From Salaquimonas pukyongi (GTDB taxonomy: Bacteria; Pseudomonadota; Alphaproteobacteria; Rhizobiales; Rhizobiaceae), in the NCBI RefSeq assembly GCF_001953055.1, contig NZ_CP019044.1, forward strand, positions 3,293,578 through 3,357,577: 64,000 bases of DNA, written 5' to 3'. Position 1 is the first letter of the stretch; each line of letters begins with the position of its first letter. Shown here piece after piece: positions 48,280-57,453 of the stretch. The notes under the pieces were generated by a model that saw only the letters and a list, made by a program, of their open reading frames with translations, ran no database searches and had not been told where the DNA came from. Made by a program: the position numbers and the translations under genes.

Positions 48280-48528
48280 TGAGTAACACCTTAGTTGCTG
48301 TTTCTGCTCTCGGCAGCAGCGAGCCGCCATTGCCTGGCAGCTCCCTCCCGGGTGAAGTTAAGACGATTTTTCCGCAAGCGACAAGTACCGTTTCGATAAT
48401 GGCCGGTCATTGCCACCTTGCCGGGATGGGCGGTTTTCCTTGCACAGGCAGAGTGAATTGTTGATTATGACGACCGGTCTGTTAACCGGCCGCAACTCCG
48501 CACCCTGGCCCAGTCCCTGGAAAAAACC

Positions 48529-49901
48529 ATGAATAAAAGTCAAATCGATCAGTGGGCCGAAGGTTTGCCGGCAGCCGCCCGGGAATGGCTCAACGGACGC
48601 CGGGTCGAGGAAGTCGAATGCGTCATCAGCGACTTTGCGGGCATCGCCCGCGGCAAGGTCATGCCGGCCCGCAAGTTTATTGAAACCACGCGCTCCTTCC
48701 TCCCGGTGTCGATTTTCTATCAGACAATCACCGGTGAATATTCCGACTACGACACCGAGGAATCCTGGACCGAGCGCGATATGGTTCTGGTGCCGGATCT
48801 TCATACTGCCGTTGCCTCGCCCTGGGCCGACGATGTTACCGTTCAGATTATCCATGACATGGAAACGCTGGACGGGGACCCTGTCCCGCTTTCACCCCGC
48901 TATGTGCTCAAGCGCGTGCTCAATCTCTACAAGCGCAAGGGATGGGAGCCCGTGGTGGCGCCTGAACTGGAATTCTATCTTACAAAGCCGAACATCGATC
49001 CGGATTTTCCGCTGGAACCCCCGGTGGGCCGCTCCGGCCGCCAGGGCGCCGGCCGTCAATCCTATTCCATCGCAGCCATCGACGAATATACCGCCGTCAT
49101 CGATACGATCTACGATTTTGCGGAAGCCCAGGGCATTGAAATCGACACGATCATCCAGGAAGGCGGTGCAGGCCAGATCGAGATCAATCTCAACCATGGC
49201 AATCCGCTGCTGCTTGCAGATCAGGTGTTCTTTTTCAAACGCACCGTGCGTGAGGCAGCACTGCGTCACAACTGTTATGCCACCTTCATGGCCAAGCCGA
49301 TCGAGGACGAGCCGGGCAGTGCCATGCACATTCACCAGTCGGTGGTTGACCGCAAAACGGGGACCAATATTTTCAGCAAGCCTGACGGCAGTCCAAGCGA
49401 TTTGTTTCACTGGTTTATCGGTGGACAGCAGCATTATCTGATTTCCGTGATCTCGCTGCTGGCACCTTATGTGAACTCATATCGGCGGCTGGTGCCGGGA
49501 GTTTCTGCACCGATCAACCTTGAATGGGGGTGTGACAACCGCTCCACCGGGCTGAGAATCCCCACTTCCGGCCCCGAGGCGCGCCGGGTGGAAAACCGGG
49601 TTGTCGGCATGGACACCAATCCCTATCTAGCGCTGGCTGCCTGTCTTGCCTGCGGCTATCTTGGCATGACGCGCAAGGTTGCGCCCCGGGAAGCCGTATC
49701 GGGCGATGCCTATTCGCTGCCCCATGCCCTGCCCGCGAAATGTTCGAAGGCCTTAAACAGCTCGACCGCCACAAGGAAGTGCGCAAGGTGCTGGGTGAGG
49801 AGTTCTGCATGATGTACCAGCACACCAAGTTCCGCGAGTTCGAGGATTATCTGAAAGTCATCAGCCCCTGGGAGCGCGAACATTTGCTGCTCAATGTGTG
49901 A
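48529..49901 (+). pseudogene. puuA: Gamma-glutamylputrescine synthetase-type glutamine synthetase, broken by a one-base deletion
   Basis: Glutamine-synthetase-family enzyme that would ligate glutamate to putrescine. The frame from 48529 has glutamine synthetase motifs (GAGQIEINLNHG, MHIHQSVVDR, LEWGCDNRSTGLRIP, RRVENRVVGMDTNPYLA) and reaches SLPHALP near 49734. There the reading frame slips, and the 40-odd residues that follow are nonsense ending at 49812. Adding one base near the CCC at 49732-49734 gives REMFEGLKQLDRHKEV and the family end VISPWEREHLLLNV with stop at 49901. The repaired length is 457 residues, normal for this group. The break is either a recent mutation or a sequence indel. 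PuuA is inferred from the adjacent puuB and pot genes. Confidence 0.85.
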
Positions 49902-49919
49902 GACCCGCCGGGATACCTC

Positions 49920-51230
49920 ATGACCAGCATCAATCTACTGCATTCAAATGACCGGAAGGGAGTGTTTCCTGCTTCCTGGTATGCGGCGATTACCGGTGCA
50001 CCGGCTTCCCGCCCGGCCTTTTCGGGCAGTGCTGAATTTGATGTGTGCATTATTGGTGGAGGACTGACCGGCCTTTCAGCGGCGCTGCATCTTTCTAGGG
50101 CCGGGTATGATGTGGCAGTGCTTGAGGCGCACCGCGTCGGCTGGGGAGCGTCGGGCCGCAATGGCGGGCAGGTTGGAACCGGACAGCGCCTTGATCAGGA
50201 TTATCTGGAAAAGCACTACGGCAGGGATAATGCCCACCGCTACTGGGAAGTTGCCGAAGAAGCCAAGGCATTGGTGCGCAAACTGGCTGGCAGCAGTCGC
50301 TTCGAATGCAATGTCGAAGCGGGCATTCTGCACGCAGATCACAAACCGCGTTATGTTGCAGAAAGCCGCGACTACGCCGAAAAGCTCAATGCCGAATATG
50401 GCTATGACAAGGTCCGTTTTGTCGACCGGCAGGAGCTCCGCCAGCTGGTGCGCAGCGAAAGCTATTTTGGCGGCACCCTCGACATGGGGGCCTTTCACCT
50501 TAATCCACTCGCACTGACATTTGGCATTGCCGAACAGGCTGAAGACGCCGGTGCTGTATTGTTTGAAAATTCCGAAGTTCTGTCGGTGACGGAAGGCAAT
50601 CAGATTAAGGTCAAAACCCGGCAGGGCGAAATCCGCGCCGGCCATCTTCTTTATGCCTGCAACGGCTATCTTGGCATGCTGCAGAAGGGCATCGCAGAGC
50701 GTGTCTTGCCGATCAACAACTTCGTCATCGTTACCGAACCGCTTACCCCGGCGCAACGCGATGCGATCCTGCCGTCGCCTGCAGCGGTTGCCGATTCAAA
50801 GTTCGTCATCAATTACTTCCGCATGACCCATGACAACCGTCTGCTGTTTGGTGGCGGGGAAAACTACGGTTACCGGTTCCCCGCCGACATCAAGGCATTT
50901 GTCCGCAAGCCCATGCTGGAGATTTTTCCCCAGGCCGAACCGCTCAAAATCGACTTTGGCTGGGGCGGGACTTTGGCCGTGACAGTCAAGCGGCTGCCGC
51001 TTTTCCAGCGCGTTCGGGGCAACATTCTTGCCTGTACGGGCTATTCTGGGCATGGCGTTGCACTGGCCACGCTTGCCGGAAAAATCGCGGCTGAAGCAGT
51101 TGATGGCCAGGCCTCGCGTTTTGATCTCATGGCTGACCTGGATACGCCGCGTTTTCCCGGCGGAACGCTGCTGCGTTATCCCATGCTGGTTGCCGCCATG
51201 ACCTGGTTTTCCTTGCGTGACCGGCTGTAG
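49920..51230 (+). CDS. puuB: Gamma-glutamylputrescine oxidase-type FAD oxidoreductase
   Basis: A 436-residue DAO-family flavoprotein. The dinucleotide-binding stretch is FDVCIIGGGLTGLSAALHL near residue 40, and GWGASGRNGGQVGTGQR is the flavin/active-site segment of the PuuB/OrdL family. It oxidises gamma-glutamylputrescine to the aldehyde with hydrogen peroxide. It is 18 bases downstream of the gamma-glutamylputrescine synthetase gene, so the two form an operon. Homologues using other amines exist, hence the moderate specificity. Confidence 0.87.
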   Translation: MTSINLLHSNDRKGVFPASWYAAITGAPASRPAFSGSAEFDVCIIGGGLTGLSAALHLSRAGYDVAVLEAHRVGWGASGRNGGQVGTGQRLDQDYLEKHYGRDNAHRYWEVAEEAKALVRKLAGSSRFECNVEAGILHADHKPRYVAESRDYAEKLNAEYGYDKVRFVDRQELRQLVRSESYFGGTLDMGAFHLNPLALTFGIAEQAEDAGAVLFENSEVLSVTEGNQIKVKTRQGEIRAGHLLYACNGYLGMLQKGIAERVLPINNFVIVTEPLTPAQRDAILPSPAAVADSKFVINYFRMTHDNRLLFGGGENYGYRFPADIKAFVRKPMLEIFPQAEPLKIDFGWGGTLAVTVKRLPLFQRVRGNILACTGYSGHGVALATLAGKIAAEAVDGQASRFDLMADLDTPRFPGGTLLRYPMLVAAMTWFSLRDRL

Positions 51231-51270
51231 ACGGTTTCGATATTCGGGACACGCTCTAGCTGTAATAGCA

Positions 51271-51726
51271 TCAGTTGGTTGCAGAAAGCTGTTCCAGCGC
51301 ACTCAGTGCAGTCTCAAGCGCGCTTGCATTTTTGGCGCCGAGCGCTTGCCGCAGCTTGCGGTCTTGCTCCCGGCCAAGCGAGGAGAGCTGCCTGAAAACC
51401 GCTTTGCCTTCCGCCGTCAGTTCAAGCCACTCTTCGCGGCGGTCGTCGGGATTGACGCTGCGCTTGAGCCATTTGCGTGATTCCAGATCCGCCACGGCGC
51501 GGCTCACCTTGGTTTTGTGCTGCATGGAAAGATTGCAGATCTGCCTGGCGGTAAGGCGCCCGTGTTGTCCGAGGTTGGCCAGGGTGCGCCATTGGGGACG
51601 GGTCATGCCATGGGCTTTGCGATAGAGCTTGGCAAAATCCAGACTTGCGCGTTCGGCTGCCCGGTTAAGCCGGAACGGAAGGAATGTCTCCAGATCAAAA
51701 CAATCTTCCAGCTCATTGCGGGCCAT
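51271..51726 (-). CDS. MarR family transcriptional regulator
   Basis: A 151-residue winged-helix regulator: FLPFRLNRAAERASLDFAKLY dimerisation helix, helix-turn-helix around TARQICNLSMQHKTKVSRAVADL and the wing DPDDRREEWLELTAEGKAVF (residue pieces, each 25 or fewer, of one MarR domain). It is divergent from hmgA, with a matching palindrome between them, so it is the likely local repressor of the homogentisate genes, comparable to HmgR-type control. The ligand is inferred as an aromatic pathway intermediate. Confidence 0.9.
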   Translation of the reverse strand: MARNELEDCFDLETFLPFRLNRAAERASLDFAKLYRKAHGMTRPQWRTLANLGQHGRLTARQICNLSMQHKTKVSRAVADLESRKWLKRSVNPDDRREEWLELTAEGKAVFRQLSSLGREQDRKLRQALGAKNASALETALSALEQLSATN

Positions 51727-51739
51727 TTTTTATCCTTGA

Positions 51740-51772
51740 TAGTTACATTCTGGATAGTTACTGATGTAACTA
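51740..51772. promoter_or_regulatory. Operator region of the MarR regulator and hmgA
   Basis: A perfect inverted repeat TAGTTAC-TGAT-GTAACTA at 51755-51772 is preceded by a direct copy of TAGTTAC at 51740-51746, 15 bases upstream. All lie in the 98-base gap between the divergent MarR and hmgA starts. The 18-base palindrome is the size MarR dimers use. Confidence 0.8.
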
Positions 51773-51824
51773 ATTTTTTAAAACTTCGCAATGATGGCCG
51801 TGTTGCCGGCCCATGGAGGATTTG

Positions 51825-53180
51825 ATGCTCGACAAAACCGGCCCGAAAACCGAAGCGGCAACGCAAAGCGCCATTCTGGAAGGCTACATGCCCGGCTTCG
51901 GCAATGACTTTGAAACCGAGGCCTTGCCCGGCGCATTGCCAAAGGGAATGAACAGCCCGCAGAAATGCAATTACGGCCTGTATGGCGAACAACTGACGGG
52001 CACCGCCTTTACCGCACCAAGCCATCAGAATGAACGTACCTGGTGCTATCGCATCCGCCCGTCGGTCAAGCATTCCCATCGCTACAGGAAAATCGACTTG
52101 CCGTACTGGAAATCGGCTCCGAACGTTGATCCTGACGTCGTTTCCCTCGGTCAGTACCGCTGGGATCCGGTTCCCCATGGCGATGAGGATCTCACCTGGC
52201 TGACCGGAATGCGGACCATGACCACGGCAGGTGATGTGAACACCCAGGTTGGCATGGCCACCCACATCTATCTGGTCACCGAATCGATGGTGGACAGCTA
52301 TTTCTACTCGGCCGATTCCGAAATTCTGGTTGTGCCGCAGGAGGGCCGGCTGCGCTTTTGCACCGAACTCGGCATCATCGATCTGGAGCCGAAGGAAATC
52401 GCCATCCTGCCGCGCGGGCTGCTTTACCGGGTGGAGCTGGTTGAAGGTCCCGCGCGCGGCTTTGTCTGCGAGAACTATGGCCAGAAGTTCGAACTGCCGG
52501 GCCGTGGCCCGATCGGTGCCAACTGCATGGCCAACCGGCGTGATTTCAAGACACCCGTTGCCTGGTACGAAGACCGCGAGGCGCCGAGCACGGTTACCAT
52601 CAAATGGTGCGGGCAATTCCATGAAACGAAAATCGGCCACTCACCCCTCGATGTGGTCGCATGGCATGGCAATTACGCACCGGTAAAATATGATCTGCGC
52701 GACTATTGCCCGGTCGGCGCCATTCTGTTCGACCATCCAGATCCGTCCATTTTCACCGTGCTGACTGCCCCGTCGGGCGTGCCGGGTACGGCCAATATCG
52801 ACTTCGTCCTGTTCCGTGAGCGCTGGATGGTGATGGAGGATACCTTCCGCCCGCCCTGGTACCACAAAAACATCATGAGCGAGTTGATGGGCAACATCTA
52901 TGGCCAGTACGATGCCAAGCCGCAGGGCTTCGTGCCGGGCGGTATGAGCCTGCACAACATGATGTTGCCCCATGGGCCGGACAAGGAAGCTTTCGAGAAG
53001 GCCTCGAACGCGGAATTGAAACCCGAAAAGCTCGACAACACGATGAGCTTCATGTTCGAGACCCGCTTTCCCCAGCACCTTACCGAATATGCGGCGAAAG
53101 AGGCGCCCTTGCAGGATGACTACATTGACTGCTGGTCGGACATAGACAAGAAGTTCGATGGTACGCCCGGCATCAAATAA
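51825..53180 (+). CDS. hmgA: Homogentisate 1,2-dioxygenase
   Basis: A 451-residue non-heme Fe(II) enzyme that opens the homogentisate ring to maleylacetoacetate. The cupin core with the iron ligands is visible: [12 protein letters not shown], the [17 protein letters not shown] loop and [15 protein letters not shown] near the C-terminus. The start at ATG 51825 is preferred because GGAGG sits 5 bases upstream. An in-frame ATG at 51813 would place that site inside the gene. It heads the homogentisate operon. Confidence 0.96.
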   Translation: MLDKTGPKTEAATQSAILEGYMPGFGNDFETEALPGALPKGMNSPQKCNYGLYGEQLTGTAFTAPSHQNERTWCYRIRPSVKHSHRYRKIDLPYWKSAPNVDPDVVSLGQYRWDPVPHGDEDLTWLTGMRTMTTAGDVNTQVGMATHIYLVTESMVDSYFYSADSEILVVPQEGRLRFCTELGIIDLEPKEIAILPRGLLYRVELVEGPARGFVCENYGQKFELPGRGPIGANCMANRRDFKTPVAWYEDREAPSTVTIKWCGQFHETKIGHSPLDVVAWHGNYAPVKYDLRDYCPVGAILFDHPDPSIFTVLTAPSGVPGTANIDFVLFRERWMVMEDTFRPPWYHKNIMSELMGNIYGQYDAKPQGFVPGGMSLHNMMLPHGPDKEAFEKASNAELKPEKLDNTMSFMFETRFPQHLTEYAAKEAPLQDDYIDCWSDIDKKFDGTPGIK

Positions 53181-53225
53181 GTCTGCCCCACAACGCTCTC
53201 ACTTCCCCATGGTATCGGAGTAAGC

Positions 53226-54248
53226 ATGAAACTTGCCACGCTGAAGGATGGCACCCGCGACGGCAGGCTTGCCGTGGTGTCGAACGATTTGATGATGTTT
53301 GCAGATGCGGCACATATCGCACCGACGCTGCAGGCCGCGCTGGACAGCTGGGCGGACTGCGGCCCTGACCTGCAGGCCGAATACGAACGGCTGCTGATCG
53401 GTGAAATTGCCGGTCATCCGTTTGACGAAACCCAGGCCATGGCGCCGCTTCCCCGAGCCTATCAGTGGGCGGACGGTTCTGCCTATGTCAATCACGTCGA
53501 ACTGGTGCGCAAGGCGCGCAATGCAGAGATGCCGGAAACCTTCTGGACCGATCCGCTAATGTATCAGGGCGGATCCGACACGTTTCTTGGTCCGCGCGAT
53601 CCGATCCGCTTTCCCGCCGATGCGGTTCCCGCCTGGGGGATCGACATGGAGGGCGAAGTCGCGGTTATCGTCGACGATACGCCCATGGGCATTTCGCCTG
53701 AGGAAGCACGGGAAAAAATCCGCCTCGTCATGCTGGTCAACGACGTTTCCCTGCGCGGCCTGATTCCGGCAGAACTGGCAAAGGGGTTTGGCTTTTTCCA
53801 GTCAAAACCGTCCTCGGCCTTTTCACCGGTAGCTGTCAGCCCGCAAACGCTTGGCGACGCCTGGGATGGCGGCAAACTCTCCCTGCCCTTGATGGTCGAC
53901 TACAACGGCGCACCTTTCGGGCGGGCAAATGCCGGTGCCGACATGACCTTCGATTTCGGCCAGTTGATTGCCCACGCCGCCAAAACACGCAACCTTGCCG
54001 CCGGCACCATCATCGGTTCCGGCACGGTGTCCAACAAGGGTGAGGACGGTTCACCCGGCAAGCCGGTTTCAGATGGTGGGCTCGGCTATTCCTGCATTGC
54101 GGAGATCCGCATGATCGAGACGATCGCAGACGGCAAGCCGTCAACGCCTTTCATGGCGTTCGGCGATACGGTCAGGATCGAAATGCAGGACAGGGAAGGC
54201 CAGTCGATCTTCGGCGCAATCGAGCAGAGCGTGGAAGAGGCCGGATAA
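53226..54248 (+). CDS. fahA: Fumarylacetoacetate hydrolase family protein
   Basis: A 340-residue FAH-fold hydrolase. It shows the metal-binding core WGIDMEGEVAVIVDD, the VMLVNDVSLRGLIPAEL segment and GTIIGSGTVSNKG. In the order hmgA-fahA-maiA it should cleave fumarylacetoacetate to fumarate and acetoacetate, the last step of the pathway. A CGGAG site precedes the ATG, 45 bases after hmgA. The length is shorter than the eukaryotic enzyme (about 420) but normal for bacterial members. Confidence 0.92.
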   Translation: MKLATLKDGTRDGRLAVVSNDLMMFADAAHIAPTLQAALDSWADCGPDLQAEYERLLIGEIAGHPFDETQAMAPLPRAYQWADGSAYVNHVELVRKARNAEMPETFWTDPLMYQGGSDTFLGPRDPIRFPADAVPAWGIDMEGEVAVIVDDTPMGISPEEAREKIRLVMLVNDVSLRGLIPAELAKGFGFFQSKPSSAFSPVAVSPQTLGDAWDGGKLSLPLMVDYNGAPFGRANAGADMTFDFGQLIAHAAKTRNLAAGTIIGSGTVSNKGEDGSPGKPVSDGGLGYSCIAEIRMIETIADGKPSTPFMAFGDTVRIEMQDREGQSIFGAIEQSVEEAG

Positions 54249-54333
54249 CGTAATGAACGGCTCAACCCGGACCTCGTCAGGGGATCCTATGGCAGGGCTC
54301 CTGTATCAATTTTGACCAAGGAGACTTCGTAGC

Positions 54334-55284
54334 ATGACCAAACAATTCGCGTCCGCTGGTGATATGGCAGAAAAACAGGTCTCCTTTACCGAGATCGGCC
54401 GCGATCTGTGGGCCTTTACTGCGGAAGGCGATCCAAATTCCGGCGTGATCATCGGCGATGACAGCGTGATGATCATCGAGGCCCAGGCAACGCCGAGGCT
54501 CGCCCGCAAGGTGATCGAGAAGGTGCGCGAGGTTACCGACAAGCCGATTACCCATCTGGTGCTGACGCATTATCATGCGGTACGCGTACTGGGAGCTTCC
54601 GCTTTTGACGCGCCGCAGGTGATCATGAGCGAAAAGGCGCGTTCCATGGTGGTCGAGCGCGGTCAGGAGGATTGGGACAGCGAGTTCGACCGTTTTCCGC
54701 GTCTGTTCAAGGGCCATGAGGAAATCCCGGGGTTGACCTGGCCGACAACCACGTTCAACAGCCGGATGAGCGTTTATCTGGGCAATCGCAGGATTGACCT
54801 GATGCATATGGGCCGCGCCCACACGGCCGGCGATATCGTCGCCTATGTGCCTGATGCCAATGTGATGTTCACCGGCGACATCGTGGAATATCATTCAGCC
54901 TGCTATTGCGGCGACGGTCATTTTCACGACTGGCCGGGGACGCTGGAACGAATACGTGCCTGGGATGTCGATGCGATTGCACCGGGCCGCGGGGATGCTC
55001 TGACGGGCAAGGAGAAGGTCAACGAGGCGCTCGACAACACCGCCGATTTCATTCGCTCGACCTACCGACCGGTGGCACAGGTTGCGCTGCGCGGCGGGCC
55101 ACTGAAGGAAGCATGGGATGCCTGCAGGGCCGAATGCGATCCGAAATTCTCCGACTATGCGATTTACGAACACTGCCTGCCGTTCAACGTGGCCCGTGCC
55201 TATGACGAGGCCCGCGATATCGATACCCCGCGCATCTGGACGGCCGAGCGGGACAAGGAAATGTGGGAGCAGCTGCAGGGATGA
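54334..55284 (+). CDS. Metallo-beta-lactamase-fold protein with an altered metal motif
   Basis: A 316-residue MBL-fold protein. In place of the usual HxHxDH it has THYHAVR: His79 and His81 are kept, but Asp and the next His are Val83 and Arg84. His163 in MGRAHTAGD and Asp182 in FTGDIVEYHS remain, followed by an unusual CYCGDGHFHDW at 190-200. It may bind one metal or be non-hydrolytic. It lies in the homogentisate operon and overlaps the small membrane protein gene by 4 bases. The function is unknown. Confidence 0.85.
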   Translation: MTKQFASAGDMAEKQVSFTEIGRDLWAFTAEGDPNSGVIIGDDSVMIIEAQATPRLARKVIEKVREVTDKPITHLVLTHYHAVRVLGASAFDAPQVIMSEKARSMVVERGQEDWDSEFDRFPRLFKGHEEIPGLTWPTTTFNSRMSVYLGNRRIDLMHMGRAHTAGDIVAYVPDANVMFTGDIVEYHSACYCGDGHFHDWPGTLERIRAWDVDAIAPGRGDALTGKEKVNEALDNTADFIRSTYRPVAQVALRGGPLKEAWDACRAECDPKFSDYAIYEHCLPFNVARAYDEARDIDTPRIWTAERDKEMWEQLQG

Positions 55285-55586
55285 ACCTGACACCATCGCA
55301 GATCCTGGCCATTTTCGCCATCGTCATTGCCTTTGGCGGCTATTTTGCCCTTGCCTTTCACCGTCACAAGAAAGGCCGCGAGATGATTGCCGCAAAAGAC
55401 AAGCGGCTCTTCCCGCCTGGTTTCGATAAGCTCTCCGCCGCCGAGCGAAGACGGCTTTATCGCAGGCACAGCTGGTCGCAGACATGGGACGTGACAGGCA
55501 AGGTATATGCCGGAGCCATCGTGTTTGGCTTGGTGGCGCTGGGAGCAGCCTTGATCCTGTATCTTTTGGAGCTGCGTCCGTCATGA
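55281..55586 (+). CDS. Small two-helix membrane protein, unknown function
   Basis: A 101-residue protein with membrane segments at about 7-24 (ILAIFAIVIAFGGYFALAF) and 77-97 (AGAIVFGLVALGAALILYLL), separated by a basic loop (HRHKKGREM, SAAERRRLYRRHSWSQTWD). No family is recognised. It overlaps by 4 bases both the MBL gene before it and the FAD hydroxylase gene after it, so it is translated as part of the operon. Confidence 0.82.
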   Translation: MNLTPSQILAIFAIVIAFGGYFALAFHRHKKGREMIAAKDKRLFPPGFDKLSAAERRRLYRRHSWSQTWDVTGKVYAGAIVFGLVALGAALILYLLELRPS

Positions 55587-57202
55587 CACGGATTTTCGAA
55601 ACGCCGCTTTACCCCTATGAACGCTCTGCCGATCAGGACAGCAAAAAGCCGGTTCGCCACCCCGTCATCGTGGTAGGCGCCGGGCCGATCGGTCTGGCGG
55701 CCGCCATTGACCTTGCACAACAGGATATTCCGGTTGTCGTGCTGGATGACAACGACAAGGTCTCCTTCGGGTCTCGGGCGATCTGCTTTGCCAAACGGCC
55801 GCTGGAAATTCTCGACCGGCTGGGATGTGGCGAGGTTATGGTGGACAAGGGGGTCACCTGGAACAATGGCAAGGTGTTTTTCGGTGACCGCAAGGTCTAT
55901 GAATTCAACCTGCTGCCGGAGGACGGCCACAAAAACCCTGCTTTCATCAACCTGCAGCAATATCACTTTGAAAAGTTCCTGGTCGACCGGGTACGCGAAC
56001 TCGAGGCACAGGGAAAGCCCATCGAACTGCGTGGCAATAACCGGGTAACAGCCGTCGACGCCAGGGATGATCACGTCTCGCTTACCATTGAAACCCCGGA
56101 CGGACCCTACCGGCTTGAATCAGATTGGCTGATAGCCTGTGATGGCGCCGGCTCGCCGGTGCGTGGCATGCTGGGCCTCGATTTCGTTGGACGTGTGTTT
56201 GAAGACAATTTTCTGATCGCCGATGTGATGATGGAAGCGGATTTCCCGACAGAGCGATGGTTCTGGTTCGATCCGCCGTTCAATCCGGGGCAGTCGGCGC
56301 TGCTGCACAAACAGCCGGACGGGGTCTGGCGCATCGACCTTCAGCTTGGCTGGGACATCGACAAGGACAAGGAAAAACAGCCGGAAAATGTGATCCCGCG
56401 CCTTAAGGCGATGCTTGGACCGGAGACGGAGTTCGAACTTGAATGGGTCTCGATCTATACCTTCCAGTGCCGCAGGATGGAGAAATTCCGCCATGGCCGG
56501 GTGCTGTTTGCCGGCGATTCGGCGCACCAGGTTTCCCCCTTCGGCGCGCGTGGGGCAAATTCCGGTCTTCAGGATACCGACAATCTGGTCTGGAAGCTGA
56601 AACTGGTAATGGCGGGTCTGGCGCCCGAAAGCCTGCTCGATACCTACGACGTCGAGCGCATCCACGGAGCTGACGAGAACATACTCAATTCCAGCCGGTC
56701 GACGGACTTCATCACGCCGAAGTCCGAGATGAGCCGGATATTGCGCGATGCCGTTCTCGATCTTTCCGAACACTACGCCTTTGCGCGTCCGCTGGTGAAT
56801 TCCGGGCGGTTGTCGGTGCCCTGCACCTATGACGCTTCGCCGCTCAACGGCCCCGATTGCGCTGCCATGCCGGCGCGCACCCGGCCCGGCAGCCCAGCGC
56901 CGGACGCCCCGCTGGGCGAAGCTTCCAATGAATGGTTGCTTGGCAAACTGGGCAATGGTTTTCAAATCCTGGCAATCGATATCGATGTGCCGGCGTCTGT
57001 TTGCACCGGTGGGATTTGTGCCAGCCGGCTGCAGCTCTCTGCGAAAGAGAACCCGGCTCTGCGCGAGCGCTATCTGGGAGAGGCGCAGGGCGCGGTTTAC
57101 CTTATGCGTCCCGACCAGCACGTGGCAGCGCGCTGGGATTATTGGAATGAAGAAGCGCTACGGCAGGCAATGGAAATTGCCTCATGCCGGCGCCCTTCCT
57201 GA
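55583..57202 (+). CDS. FAD-dependent aromatic hydroxylase (MhpA/PheA-like)
   Basis: A 539-residue flavoprotein monooxygenase of the class A aromatic hydroxylase family. VIVVGAGPIGLAAAIDLA at 28-45 binds ADP of FAD; the DG motif is LIACDGAGSPVRGML, and the GD motif GDSAHQVSPFGARG lies near residue 311. The C-terminal thioredoxin-like portion of phenol hydroxylase/MhpA types is present. It may hydroxylate a 3-hydroxy-aryl acid to feed homogentisate formation, an inference from its operon. The next gene encodes a DUF2783 protein. Confidence 0.85.
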   Translation: MTRIFETPLYPYERSADQDSKKPVRHPVIVVGAGPIGLAAAIDLAQQDIPVVVLDDNDKVSFGSRAICFAKRPLEILDRLGCGEVMVDKGVTWNNGKVFFGDRKVYEFNLLPEDGHKNPAFINLQQYHFEKFLVDRVRELEAQGKPIELRGNNRVTAVDARDDHVSLTIETPDGPYRLESDWLIACDGAGSPVRGMLGLDFVGRVFEDNFLIADVMMEADFPTERWFWFDPPFNPGQSALLHKQPDGVWRIDLQLGWDIDKDKEKQPENVIPRLKAMLGPETEFELEWVSIYTFQCRRMEKFRHGRVLFAGDSAHQVSPFGARGANSGLQDTDNLVWKLKLVMAGLAPESLLDTYDVERIHGADENILNSSRSTDFITPKSEMSRILRDAVLDLSEHYAFARPLVNSGRLSVPCTYDASPLNGPDCAAMPARTRPGSPAPDAPLGEASNEWLLGKLGNGFQILAIDIDVPASVCTGGICASRLQLSAKENPALRERYLGEAQGAVYLMRPDQHVAARWDYWNEEALRQAMEIASCRRPS

Positions 57203-57215
57203 TGGAGGACAAAGC

Positions 57216-57422
57216 ATGAGCGGGCTTACGCTGGAACCCAATTTGGCAAACGCAGATGATTTCTATGCTGCCTTGCTTGCCGCCCATGAGGGTCGCTCCA
57301 AGGAAGAAAGCGATGCGTTGAACGCCAGGCTTGTTCTTATTCTGGCCAATCATGTGGGAGACGAAGACGTACTGGTGCAGGCGCTGGAAGCGGCGGTGCG
57401 GCAAAGTGGTGGCAAATCATGA
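57216..57422 (+). CDS. DUF2783 family protein
   Basis: A 68-residue protein of the DUF2783 family, with conserved ADDFYAALLAAHEG and NARLVLILANHVGDEDVL. It is predicted to be helical and has no signal or membrane segment. DUF2783 genes commonly lie beside class A flavin hydroxylase genes, as here (13 bases downstream). GGAGG lies about 10 bases before the ATG. A role as hydroxylase partner is plausible but untested. Confidence 0.88.
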   Translation: MSGLTLEPNLANADDFYAALLAAHEGRSKEESDALNARLVLILANHVGDEDVLVQALEAAVRQSGGKS

Positions 57423-57453
57423 AGGACGGGCACAGACCCGGTTGAAAACAAAC

